A DNA stretch of 64,000 nt from an uncultured Candidatus Saccharibacteria bacterium (GCA_946548715.1 CAMNPZ010000001.1:1-64000); one strand, 5' to 3'; shown: positions 18,303 to 28,046, counted from the stretch's first letter. Program-made: numbers and translations. Notes: generated from the sequence alone by a model not told the origin.

Positions 18303-20819
18303 ATGAGTAATAGATACAATCCTTTAGAAATCGAATCCAAATGGCAAGCCAAATGGGAAGCCGACCAGCCTTTCAAAGCAACCGAAAACCCCGCCAAGCC
18401 CAAAATGATGCTCGCCGAAATGTTCCCTTATCCTTCCGGCGCCGGCCTTCACGTCGGCCACGTCCGTAATTTTACCATCGTCGATGTACTCACTAGATTC
18501 TATCGTCAACAAGGCCTCAACGTCTTGCGCCCCTTCGGCTACGACACCTTCGGCCTCCCCGCTGAGAACTACGCCATCAAGACCGGCACCGCACCCCAAG
18601 ACATCACCAAATCCAACATCGCCAACTTCAAGAAACAAGCCAAACGCCTTGGCTACGCCATCGATTGGTCTCGCGAGATTAACACTTCCGACCCTGAGTA
18701 CTACAAATGGACCCAATGGTGCTTCCTCCAACTCTATAAGAAAGGTCTCGCCTACCAAAAAGAATCCTACCAATGGTGGTGCCCCGAAGACCAAACCGTC
18801 CTTGCCAACGAACAAGTCGAAAACGGCCATTGTTGGCGCTGCGGCCACGAGGTCGAAAAGAAGAAAATGAAACAATGGTTCTTCAAAATCACCGAATACG
18901 CCGACGAACTCCTCGAAGACATCGACTCTCTCGACTGGCCCGACAAAATCAAAACCATGCAGAAAAACTGGATCGGCCGCTCCGTCGGCGCAGAAATTGA
19001 TTTCGACATTGTTCGGGGAAACATGAAGGGCGAAAAGCTTATGTCGGATTCGAGGTCATCCGGAGGCTGGCAAGCCGAGGGTAAGCGCGCCGTCCCCATG
19101 GCGATGGGCGACGGCGACGCGGGCCGAGAAGACGATATAAGTTTTCGCCATATCAAGGTTTTCACGACAAGGCCCGACACAATCATGGGCGCCACATTCT
19201 TAGTAGTCGCTCCCGAATACCCCGGCCTCGATTTCCTCGTCACCGACGACACCCGCAACGCCGTCTCGAAGTACAAACAAGACGCCCTCAAGAAATCCGA
19301 AATCGAACGCCAAGAGAACAAAGAGAAAACCGGCGTTTTCACCGGCTCCTACGCCATCAATCCTGCCACCAAGGAGAAAATCCCCGTTTACGTCGCCGAC
19401 TATGTTTTGGCCGGCTACGGTACCGGCGCTATTATGGCAGTCCCTGCCTACGACGACCGCGACCGTGAATTTGCCGAAAAGTTCGATCTCCCCATCGTCG
19501 AAGCCAAACTCATCGACCGCGACCTCTACGGCACCCCGAAGACCACTTACAAAATGCGCGACTGGCTCATCTCTCGTCAGCGTTACTGGGGTTGCCCCAT
19601 TCCTATCGCATACGACAAAGATGGCAATCCTCACCCCATTCCCGAAGACCAACTCCCCGTCGTCCTCCCCGAAATCAAAGATTACAAACCCGACAGCACC
19701 GGTCGTTCCGCCCTCGCGAAAGCTAAGGATTGGTTAAAAGTCCAAATCCCAGTCAAAGACGAGAAAACCGGCGAAACCCACATGGAAGAAATGACTCGCG
19801 AAACCGACACTCTCGATGGCTACGCCTGCTCGTCTTGGTACCTCTGGCGCTATGCCTCCCCACACGACCAAGACCACGCCTGGGACCCCGAAGCTATCAA
19901 GTACTGGGAGCCATTAGATTACTATTGTGGTGGCGACCATGCTGTAGCCCACTTATTATACGTCCGTTTCTGGTGCAAATTCTTTGCCGACCTCGGCTAT
20001 CTTCCTTTCCGCGAACCAATCAAGCATCTACTATATAACGGCTACATTAATGCTCCCGACGGCAAAAAAATGAGCAAAAGCAAAGGTAACGTCATCGACC
20101 CGCTCGATGTTATCAACGACGGCTACGGCGCCGATACTTTAAGAACCTACGAACTCTTCATCGGCCCTTACAACCTCGACGCCGCTTGGGATCCACGTTC
20201 CGTGGGAGGTGTATATAGATTCCTAAATCGTTGCTGGAATTTATGTTTCGATAACGAAGATAAAAAAGCATTAGATTCCCGACTCGGGGCAATGCGGAGC
20301 GCGGCAGCGCGAGAGTTAGCGCCGTCCGCCCGTGGCGACGGGCCGGACGGACGCGGCCCCGAGTGGGAAACTAATGCTTTAAGTATTCGACATCGTACTA
20401 TCAAGAAAGTAACCGAAGATATCTACCATTATCAATTCAACACCGCCGTCGCTGCACTCATGGAATACGTCAACGAGCTATATAAGCAAGGCACCACCAA
20501 AGACGACCTCGTTATTCTTGCGAAGCTCTTAAAACCCTTCGCTCCGCACCTCGCCAGCGAAATGTTGGAGCACCTCGACGCCACCGACGAATGGCCTACT
20601 TGGGATGACAAATATCTCACTTCCGATACCGTCACTATTGTCGTCCAAGTCAACGGCAGGCTCCGCGCCACCTTTACCACCGATGCAAGCGACCTCGACG
20701 ACGAGCAAAAAATCCTCGACCTCGCCCTCGCCGACAAAAAGATTCAGAAATATACAGAGAACGGCATCAAGAAAACCATCTTCATCAAGAAGGCCAAACT
20801 CGTCAATATCGTCGTCTAA
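18303..20819 (+). CDS. leuS: Leucyl-tRNA synthetase (with two unusual inserts)
   Basis: MFPYPSGAGLHVGHVRNFT (HIGH region), KMSKSKGN, typical editing and anticodon-binding regions. Confidence 0.97.
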   Translation: MSNRYNPLEIESKWQAKWEADQPFKATENPAKPKMMLAEMFPYPSGAGLHVGHVRNFTIVDVLTRFYRQQGLNVLRPFGYDTFGLPAENYAIKTGTAPQDITKSNIANFKKQAKRLGYAIDWSREINTSDPEYYKWTQWCFLQLYKKGLAYQKESYQWWCPEDQTVLANEQVENGHCWRCGHEVEKKKMKQWFFKITEYADELLEDIDSLDWPDKIKTMQKNWIGRSVGAEIDFDIVRGNMKGEKLMSDSRSSGGWQAEGKRAVPMAMGDGDAGREDDISFRHIKVFTTRPDTIMGATFLVVAPEYPGLDFLVTDDTRNAVSKYKQDALKKSEIERQENKEKTGVFTGSYAINPATKEKIPVYVADYVLAGYGTGAIMAVPAYDDRDREFAEKFDLPIVEAKLIDRDLYGTPKTTYKMRDWLISRQRYWGCPIPIAYDKDGNPHPIPEDQLPVVLPEIKDYKPDSTGRSALAKAKDWLKVQIPVKDEKTGETHMEEMTRETDTLDGYACSSWYLWRYASPHDQDHAWDPEAIKYWEPLDYYCGGDHAVAHLLYVRFWCKFFADLGYLPFREPIKHLLYNGYINAPDGKKMSKSKGNVIDPLDVINDGYGADTLRTYELFIGPYNLDAAWDPRSVGGVYRFLNRCWNLCFDNEDKKALDSRLGAMRSAAARELAPSARGDGPDGRGPEWETNALSIRHRTIKKVTEDIYHYQFNTAVAALMEYVNELYKQGTTKDDLVILAKLLKPFAPHLASEMLEHLDATDEWPTWDDKYLTSDTVTIVVQVNGRLRATFTTDASDLDDEQKILDLALADKKIQKYTENGIKKTIFIKKAKLVNIVV
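19032..19146. repeat. Intragenic palindromic element copy 1 in leuS
   Basis: Outer arms GAAAAGCTTATGTCGGATTC / GAAGACGATATAAGTTTTC; hairpins GGCT-GGCA-AGCC and CCGTC CCCAT-GGCG-ATGGG (C) GACGG; homologous to 20265-20380. Confidence 0.85.
20265..20380. repeat. Intragenic palindromic element copy 2 in leuS
   Basis: Outer arms AAAGCATTAGATTCCCGACTCGGGGC / GCCCCGAGTGGGAAACTAATGCTTT; hairpins GCGC-GGCA-GCGC and CCGTCCG CCCGT-GGCG-ACGGG (C) CGGACGG. Confidence 0.9.
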
Positions 20820-22075
20820 ACAGCCAATTCCACTCCCCCAGACGCATCACGCACGACTTTAGAATAAATATTAATAAACTTATCCAACGTCTTTTCAAAA
20901 TCATGTTCGTGTGCAATCTCGACCGACCGTCGGGAATACTTCTCACGCAACTTGTCATCCGACATCAATTTCACAATCGCCTGCGCCATCTCATCCACCG
21001 AGCCAGGCTGACACAAAACACCATTTTCACCATCACGACATACTTCCGCCACCGCACCCGCATTCACCGCAATCAACGGCATCCCCGACGCCGCTGCCTC
21101 AATCAGCACAATCCCCTGCGTCTCAATCGGGCTCGCCGTCACAAACACCGAGCCCAGCTTGTATAGCTCATACAAATCCGGCGGCAACACTTTACCAAGC
21201 ATCTTTACGCCATCCGCTTCACCGTATCTCCCCTCGAGTCGCGCCTTGTCCACTCCATCCCCCACAACCACCAATTGCATTTTCGGCACAACCCTACGCG
21301 CTTCCTTGAACGCTTCTATCACAAGCTCCACCTTCTTTTCTGGATCCACTCGCCCCACATACAACACCACCGGCACATCGGCATCAACTCCATACTTATC
21401 GTATATCTCGCGTGAAACCTTACCCGGCTTAAAACTCGACAAATCCACCCCATTACTTACCGCTGCCACCGGCACTGGGAACTTAGACCCCTCCCCAATC
21501 AACTTAGTAATCGCGAGCTCCGTCGGCATAGTTACAAAATCACTCTTACTTTGCCGATTCCGAAAATAATTCGACAGCAACACATTTACCGGCTTCTTCA
21601 GCGGCCCAATCCTCAAAGAATCTGTAATCACTTCTGGTTGATTATGTTCCGTCGTCACCACCGGAATCCCCCGCCGCCGTGCATACCACACCACCGACAG
21701 CCCAATCGGATCCGATACTTGCACATGCACCACATCGGGTTGAAACTCATCCAAAGCCCGCTTCACTTCCAGTTGTGGGAACACCGACACCCTCAGTCCA
21801 TGTCGATATATTAAACGCGGCATCTTCACTCCCAACATCTTACGATTCTCTGGCACATCATGAATTTGATCCGGATACACCTTGGCATCCACCGAGCGCA
21901 GATATACCGTCTTTACTCCGTCAACTACCTCAGTGTGGCTCCGCCCCGTCTGCGACGGACAAATCACCATCACCTCGTGTCCCCGGCCAGCAAGCCCAAC
22001 CGCCAAATTATGTGAGAACACTGCCACTCCATTGATTTGCGGATAATACACCGCCGTAGCAATCGCAATCTTCAT
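20816..22075 (-). CDS. Glycosyltransferase family 4
   Basis: MKIAIATAVYYPQINGVAVFSHNLAVGLAGRGHEV...YVGRVDPEKKVELVIEAF...SPIETQGIVLIEAAASGMPLIA. Confidence 0.93.
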   Translation of the reverse strand: MKIAIATAVYYPQINGVAVFSHNLAVGLAGRGHEVMVICPSQTGRSHTEVVDGVKTVYLRSVDAKVYPDQIHDVPENRKMLGVKMPRLIYRHGLRVSVFPQLEVKRALDEFQPDVVHVQVSDPIGLSVVWYARRRGIPVVTTEHNQPEVITDSLRIGPLKKPVNVLLSNYFRNRQSKSDFVTMPTELAITKLIGEGSKFPVPVAAVSNGVDLSSFKPGKVSREIYDKYGVDADVPVVLYVGRVDPEKKVELVIEAFKEARRVVPKMQLVVVGDGVDKARLEGRYGEADGVKMLGKVLPPDLYELYKLGSVFVTASPIETQGIVLIEAAASGMPLIAVNAGAVAEVCRDGENGVLCQPGSVDEMAQAIVKLMSDDKLREKYSRRSVEIAHEHDFEKTLDKFINIYSKVVRDASGGVELAV

Positions 22076-22123
22076 ATTAAAATTATATCACACAGCATCA
22101 GCAAGAAGTTATCTCTAAGAGTT

Positions 22124-23317
22124 TTACAGCTTTTTTGCCTTACTCATCTGCGGATCGCGCATCGCATTGATATCTTCATACGACCGTTCCACTTCTACAT
22201 CCGGCTTAATACCAGTCAGATTAATCGAACGTTCCTTTGGCGTAAACCACTCCGCCGTCGTCACCTTAAGTGAAGTCCCCTTCGACAAATCGAACAGATT
22301 CTGTACCACACCCTTACCATAAGTCGTCTCACCCACAATCGTCGCCTTTCCATAATCTTGCAATGCCCCTGCCACAATCTCCGACGCCGACGCCGTCGAA
22401 CCATTCACTAGCACTATCGTCTTCATATCCTTCAGTACAGCCTTCCCTGGAGCAGTCGTACTCTTTGAATCACCATAATGTTTCGATTTCTGTACTAAAT
22501 ACGTATCGTTATCAATCCAAAGACTCAACATATCTGCCGCCGCTGACACATAACCACCACCATTATTACGCAAATCCAATATCACCTTTTTTACACCCTT
22601 ATCCGAAAACTCCTTGGCAAACCCTTGCACCTTACTGCCAGTATCATTATCAAACCTCGTCACCGTCACAATTGCTGTCGAACCATCATAATCTACATAA
22701 GCAGATACATTATTAATAGTCTCCCGTTTCATTTTAAATGTTTTTTCTTCACCATCACGCACTACAGTTACAGTCACCTCAGTCCCAGCCTCGCCTCGCA
22801 CTTTTTTCGATATTTCATCCGTCGACAAAGTGTAGACTTCTTCGCCATCCACCTTATAAAGAATATCTCCAGCCAATATTCCTGCCTTGCGTGCTGGATT
22901 ATCTGGTAAAGTCCGAAGCACCCTCACATACCCATCACGCTCCCCCATTTCTACACCAATACCCGAACCAACATTGCCATGCAAATCGTTATAAAAATCA
23001 GAGCTCTCGTCGGCCGTCATATACACTGTATATTTATCGCCAAGCGCCTCCGCCATTCCTTTTTTTGCACCTTCAGCCAGCTGTTCGAAATTTACATCGC
23101 CGTTATAACTACCAGTTAGTTTATTGTATACCTCATCAAGCACCGCCCAGTTCTTCTGTTCGGTCCCTCCACCAAGTCCCAAATACGGTCCAAATCCACT
23201 AAACCAACTATTCCAATTCAAACCTACCACCACACCTAAGACAGCCAATACCGTGCCCACGATAATCGCATTGCCTAGACTAACTCGTTTTTCTTTCCAC
23301 TCTATTTTTTTATTCAT
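22124..23317 (-). CDS. S41-family C-terminal processing peptidase (PDZ-containing)
   Basis: PDZ region GSGIGVEMGERDGYVRVLRTLPDNPARKAGI; catalytic VNGSTASASEIVAGALQDYGKATIVGETTYGKG. Confidence 0.95.
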   Translation of the reverse strand: MNKKIEWKEKRVSLGNAIIVGTVLAVLGVVVGLNWNSWFSGFGPYLGLGGGTEQKNWAVLDEVYNKLTGSYNGDVNFEQLAEGAKKGMAEALGDKYTVYMTADESSDFYNDLHGNVGSGIGVEMGERDGYVRVLRTLPDNPARKAGILAGDILYKVDGEEVYTLSTDEISKKVRGEAGTEVTVTVVRDGEEKTFKMKRETINNVSAYVDYDGSTAIVTVTRFDNDTGSKVQGFAKEFSDKGVKKVILDLRNNGGGYVSAAADMLSLWIDNDTYLVQKSKHYGDSKSTTAPGKAVLKDMKTIVLVNGSTASASEIVAGALQDYGKATIVGETTYGKGVVQNLFDLSKGTSLKVTTAEWFTPKERSINLTGIKPDVEVERSYEDINAMRDPQMSKAKKL

Positions 23318-23389
23318 GTTTAATATTATAGCACACAAACAAAAAACTTTTTTTCACACAAACCACAACAACTATGTTACAATTGAAAT

Positions 23390-25411
23390 ATGAAAAAGGT
23401 TAACCATTATAATAATATATTGCCAGTAGGTATCCTACTTGGTCTCACTGCCATTGCAGGTCTATTATTAACTTCTAAAGCTTCGTCAGCTGAATCTACT
23501 TCAGCCAATGCCGCCGTCATTGTTCCAGAGGCCTGCACTATGACCAGCCATAATGATACTCCACATACCGCTACATTATCCCCAAGTACTTACTCTGGTG
23601 CAAGTGGTTCTGAATACGAAAACGGTATCGGTAAAACAACTCTCACCGCTATCTGCAACGACAGTAATGGCTTCGCTATTTACGCTATAGGTTATACTGG
23701 TAATTCATACGACAGTGAAAACCATACAAAACTAGTCGGTAGTAGCACAGAACGTACTATTGACACCGCTGTCTATACTAATAATGATACCCCTTCCAAC
23801 TGGTCCATGAAGGTCACTAAAATCACCAATAGTTCAGAATCCTACAATCCTCAAAACATGTCCATCCTTAATAGTTTTGATTCCTGGCATGTTGTCCCAG
23901 CCAACTACACCAAAGTCGCCCAGTACCACGCTAACACCGGTTCTTCTGTTACCGACTCCACCCTTGGCGCTAAAATAGAAACCACCTATGCCGCCTTCAT
24001 CGCTCCTAACCAACCATCCGATACCTACATCGGACAAGTTAAATATACTATGGTACATCCATATACAGAAGCACCACTACAACCGCAAACTACCGCTTCC
24101 GGTAAAATCTGCTACTATCCCAATGGTAGTAACGTAGATGGTACAATGGGCTGCCAAACTATTCCAACTTCTGGAACCACTGATGGTGTTTCACCAACTT
24201 CAGCTACACTTCTAGCTTCTAACTTTAGTAGAACCGGTTATGGTTTCGCTGGTTGGTCTGATAAGTTTGACTATGCAACAAATAATGAAGCTAAGTTCTA
24301 TGGCCCACAAGAAACCATTACTTACGAAAATGGTCAATATGTTGGTGAAGGCAAAGGTCTATCGCTCTATGCTGTATGGGTCAAGAGTGTAGGTAACCTC
24401 CAAGACATCGCCAAAGTTGCTGAACTTTGCGGTAATGGTACTAACGCTCTTACCGCCGCTCCAACTGACGGTACTGCAAATCTTGAATCCGTCTCCGCTC
24501 TAACCGACCAGCGTGATAACAACACCTACTCCATTGCAAAACTAGCTGATGGTAACTGTTGGATGATAGAAAACCTTCGCCTGCAAAACACTGGCACCGA
24601 CAACACTAACGGCTCTCTCGCCCAAGGCTATGGCGGTCAGTTCGCTGGTCTGGCTGACGCTGAATCTACTGGCTTTACAACCACTTATACCGCCAACAGT
24701 CTGTACTATAGCGGCACCCAGGAAGGTACTGCTAGCATAGATATCGGCACTACAAATAGCCCAGCTTACCGTATGCCACGCTATAATAACTGGAACAACC
24801 AATCTACTTCCGCAAATCGTCCACAAAACCCAACCACCAACTCAGCCATTAATAGTACTACGAGTGCTGGTATGTATAGCTATGGCAATTACTACACCTG
24901 GCATGCCGCTATAGCCAATCTTACCCATAATGGCACTACTAATCAAACTACTACCGGTACCTCACTTTGTCCTACTGGCTGGCATCTACCAACAGGCGGG
25001 TTAGCCTATGCGAGTGGCAGTACCAGTGGAGTAAATGTTACTGGAGATACTAGCACTTTCCGTGAATTCTATAACTTAGGCTATAAAACTATGGATGAAG
25101 TAAAGACTGCCTATGAAGATACGCCAAATAATGGCTATGCCTATTATTCATCTAATACTACAAATACTGTCGGAAAGACCGCGACAGCTGCCTTTAGGAG
25201 CTTCCCAAATAACTTCCTCTACTCCGGTTACTTCACTACCTCGTCGGCGCTCGATAGGGGTAGCCGCGGCTACTATTGGTCATCTACTGCGTACAATAAC
25301 CTCGTTTCGTATTACCTACTCCTGAATAGTTCCAGCGTGCTCCCAGGTACCGGTAGCGGCAATAAGTACTACGGCTACAGTATTAGATGTACAATGTCGG
25401 CCGGTACTTAA
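23390..25411 (+). CDS. Secreted protein with InlB-B-like repeat and C-terminal FISUMP (C-lectin/FGE-like) domain
   Basis: Signal peptide; AGWSDKFDYATNNEAKF...LYAVWV; then YSIAKLADGNCWMIENLRL...LCPTGWHLPTGG...RGYYWSSTAYNN...YYGYSIRCTMS. Confidence 0.85.
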   Translation: MKKVNHYNNILPVGILLGLTAIAGLLLTSKASSAESTSANAAVIVPEACTMTSHNDTPHTATLSPSTYSGASGSEYENGIGKTTLTAICNDSNGFAIYAIGYTGNSYDSENHTKLVGSSTERTIDTAVYTNNDTPSNWSMKVTKITNSSESYNPQNMSILNSFDSWHVVPANYTKVAQYHANTGSSVTDSTLGAKIETTYAAFIAPNQPSDTYIGQVKYTMVHPYTEAPLQPQTTASGKICYYPNGSNVDGTMGCQTIPTSGTTDGVSPTSATLLASNFSRTGYGFAGWSDKFDYATNNEAKFYGPQETITYENGQYVGEGKGLSLYAVWVKSVGNLQDIAKVAELCGNGTNALTAAPTDGTANLESVSALTDQRDNNTYSIAKLADGNCWMIENLRLQNTGTDNTNGSLAQGYGGQFAGLADAESTGFTTTYTANSLYYSGTQEGTASIDIGTTNSPAYRMPRYNNWNNQSTSANRPQNPTTNSAINSTTSAGMYSYGNYYTWHAAIANLTHNGTTNQTTTGTSLCPTGWHLPTGGLAYASGSTSGVNVTGDTSTFREFYNLGYKTMDEVKTAYEDTPNNGYAYYSSNTTNTVGKTATAAFRSFPNNFLYSGYFTTSSALDRGSRGYYWSSTAYNNLVSYYLLLNSSSVLPGTGSGNKYYGYSIRCTMSAGT

Positions 25412-25442
25412 GTACGCCTTCTTATTCCCGAGTACACCCTGG

Positions 25443-25568
25443 TTAAAGTGGTTTTCTATAGCCAACCCAGCAACCCTGCTTTCTTCGCATAAGAATGATT
25501 TGTTTTGCGTAATTCTTATCATAATCCCAGTCATACGAGCGCTCATCCTGAGTAAAGTATAGAAACAT
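25443..25568 (-). CDS. Candidate 41-aa micro-ORF in the fold-back element
   Basis: MFLYFTQDERSYDWDYDKNYAKQIILMRRKQGCWVGYRKPL, read from the sequence; below the ORF-track size limit. Confidence 0.25.
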   Translation of the reverse strand: MFLYFTQDERSYDWDYDKNYAKQIILMRRKQGCWVGYRKPL

Positions 25569-25703
25569 CACGCATCAGGGTGGCAAGAATCGCATTGCTT
25601 CATAGGAATCATCGCAACCTGCATAAGGCGCGAGCATCTGACGGATTATGTAAGAATTACTAGCAAAACAAGTCCAGCGAAGAAAGCAGGGTTGCTGGGT
25701 TGG
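25462..25703. repeat. Fold-back/MITE-like element with perfect 27-bp inverted arms
   Basis: CCAACCCAGCAACCCTGCTTTCTTCGC (25462-25488) and its exact reverse complement (25677-25703); imperfect subterminal arms at 25500-25527 / 25643-25672. Confidence 0.92.
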
Positions 25704-25785
25704 TTGTAATAATGCACACATTAAACCGCGAACGAAGCACTCATACAATCACAACCTAGTGTTATCGCCAATACAAAGCTCTTAG

Positions 25786-26955
25786 CTACTTCAAATGTAT
25801 AAAATTATACTGCCACAAATCATCCGCCGAAATCGTTCTTGCACCGAAATCTCCATAATGCATATCACCAGAGTATAGATAAGTCGCATACGCGTTATTG
25901 TATTCCGTCACACTAATCGAGCCATCACCATTTACGCTTTCCACCCAGAACACGTGTCCGTACGGATAACCATCAACTTGGCCAATCGTATTCGGCGCCG
26001 GCGTATGATCGACAACGTAGCCAGCCGCTCTTGCTGCATCATCCCAGGAATACGCATTACCCCAGGATAGATATAAACCATAAAACTCATATGCCTTCCA
26101 CCCAGTATAGCTAACACATTCACAGACATATCCACCCAGCGCATAACCATCTTGATAGGTCATGTAGAAATCCTGTTTATCCGGACAATCACCTTGCCAT
26201 GGATAGGTATTAGCACCCGAATATGCCGTACCACGATAACGCTCTGGATGCGCATCCTGCTCAGCCTTCTCCGCTGCACGTTGTGCCTCCTGAGCCGCCT
26301 TGGCTTCTGCCTCGTATGCCACCGCATCATTTTCGAACTTCTCCACCAACTGTTGCTGCTCAGTACGTTTTTCCGACATCGCCTGCTTGGCCGCTTCCTG
26401 TTGTGCAAGCAATTCTTCCACTTCAGCCTTATCCGATTCTAGCTTTTCCTTCGCTTTCCGCACCGCTGTAGCCGCCGCGCTAATCTGTTCCTTCACCACT
26501 TCTTCGCGCGCCGCCTTCTCCGCTAAATCCGAAATCGAAGTCGCACCCGCCAAAATCTTAATCGGCTCTGCATCAGACTCAAAATGCATATTGACTAGCA
26601 ATTCCACTAAAGCTTCTTGCTCTTCTAATAGTTTTTCCTCCGTCTTGGTAATCTCGATTTTTAATTCCTTAATCTCTGCCGTTGTTTGTGCGATTTCAAC
26701 TTCCTTGCGAGCAATCTCCGCCGACATTTCACTCACCTTTGCTTGATACAAATTTGCCGTACTTGCCGCTGCTGCAGCATTCTTATTGGCTTCTTTTTCT
26801 TTCTCAATCGCTGCAAGACAATCTGGAGAATTCTGGCAAGCTTTCGAAATCGCACTCACCGCTACCGGAGTTACAATAGCACCAGCACAAATCCCCATCA
26901 AAACTACCCCCACCAGACTACCCATCAACAATCTTTTTATTTTCATTTTAACCAT
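25786..26955 (-). CDS. PcsB-like peptidoglycan hydrolase: coiled coil plus CHAP domain
   Basis: Signal peptide, long coiled coil, then GGYVCECVSYTGWKAYEF...YGHVFWVESVNGDGSISVTEYN (Cys/His/Asn). Confidence 0.88.
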   Translation of the reverse strand: MVKMKIKRLLMGSLVGVVLMGICAGAIVTPVAVSAISKACQNSPDCLAAIEKEKEANKNAAAAASTANLYQAKVSEMSAEIARKEVEIAQTTAEIKELKIEITKTEEKLLEEQEALVELLVNMHFESDAEPIKILAGATSISDLAEKAAREEVVKEQISAAATAVRKAKEKLESDKAEVEELLAQQEAAKQAMSEKRTEQQQLVEKFENDAVAYEAEAKAAQEAQRAAEKAEQDAHPERYRGTAYSGANTYPWQGDCPDKQDFYMTYQDGYALGGYVCECVSYTGWKAYEFYGLYLSWGNAYSWDDAARAAGYVVDHTPAPNTIGQVDGYPYGHVFWVESVNGDGSISVTEYNNAYATYLYSGDMHYGDFGARTISADDLWQYNFIHLK

Positions 26956-27008
26956 AACTTTATTATAACACATTTCCACAAAGTCAACTAGAATCTTGAG
27001 TAATCTAG

Positions 27009-28046
27009 TTAAGCCTTATTGAGATATCGAGACACAGCAAGTCTTGCCGAAATTCTACCAATTATAATACCGATAACAATAAATGCCAAAAAGACCAGTA
27101 TCAGTTTGTTTGAATCTAATATATTCTCAATCTGCGCCACGCTAATCCCATAACCCTCTAGTTTCGGCGCCATGAATTTAAAACCGAAATACGAAACCGT
27201 CCCCGCCACGACGCCAGCAATAATGCCGCAAATCTCCGCCTCTACCAAGAACGGCCCACGAATAAATCGCTTATCAGCACCGACCAATTTCATCATATAT
27301 ATCTCTTCGCGCCGCGAGAAAATTGCCATCCGAATCGTCGAAAAGATAATCAAAATCGATATCACAAGAAATACAACCGCTAACACTATACCACCAGTAC
27401 GCGCGATTCTAGCCCATGATGTAATTGTTGCGATTTCTGCTCGATTTACGTCATATGTCGGTACCTTATCTTTATCGGTATATTCAACAAACAACTCATC
27501 CTCCTCAACAATACCCTTCACGCTATCTAGGTTATCAACATCGTATACCTTTATCCGCATCGTTGCTTGCATCTTATTAATCATCATCTTTTCCATCTCT
27601 GCATCTAAAATATTCAGTATCTCGTCACTGGTCTTATTCTCTTCCAAGAACTTCTTATATTCTGTTTCGGAAGAAGATGTTTCAACGCTCTTGATATTTG
27701 AGTCTTCCTCGATACGTTTCGTCAGTTTACCTAGCACTTCTTCGGTCGTGTTTGGCTTGAAATAAATCGTAATATCGATTTTATCTTTCATCATTTCCGC
27801 TGTATTTGTCAAAATCACACTAGCCACCACAGTTACAAAAAGAATAATCAAAGTAATCGACATCACCGCTGTCGCAGCAGTCGACAACCAAATATTACGA
27901 GTGAAGCCTTTGGTGCCATATTTGACTATCCTAGCACTCGTCCGAAAAACATGACGCTTGTGATTTTTCTGCATAGAACGCAGGCTTTTCTTCGAAACCC
28001 TCTTTAACTTTTTTTGCTTTTCTTCTTTTTTCTCCGTTTCAGCCAT
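27009..28046 (-). CDS. ftsX: Cell division protein FtsX
   Basis: Four-TM permease topology, FtsX extracellular-domain-like region, adjacent to ftsE. Confidence 0.92.
   Translation of the reverse strand: MAETEKKEEKQKKLKRVSKKSLRSMQKNHKRHVFRTSARIVKYGTKGFTRNIWLSTAATAVMSITLIILFVTVVASVILTNTAEMMKDKIDITIYFKPNTTEEVLGKLTKRIEEDSNIKSVETSSSETEYKKFLEENKTSDEILNILDAEMEKMMINKMQATMRIKVYDVDNLDSVKGIVEEDELFVEYTDKDKVPTYDVNRAEIATITSWARIARTGGIVLAVVFLVISILIIFSTIRMAIFSRREEIYMMKLVGADKRFIRGPFLVEAEICGIIAGVVAGTVSYFGFKFMAPKLEGYGISVAQIENILDSNKLILVFLAFIVIGIIIGRISARLAVSRYLNKA

Noticed and set aside
19032-20380. leuS inserts as sequencing errors or a frameshifted pseudogene
   Set aside because: Frame and conserved LeuS motifs are intact on both sides of each insert, and the two inserts are structurally homologous.
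25316-25546. 76-aa minus-strand ORF overlapping the FISUMP gene end
   Set aside because: Overlaps the conserved C-terminal coding region in antisense; the 41-aa micro-ORF in another frame is the slightly better candidate.
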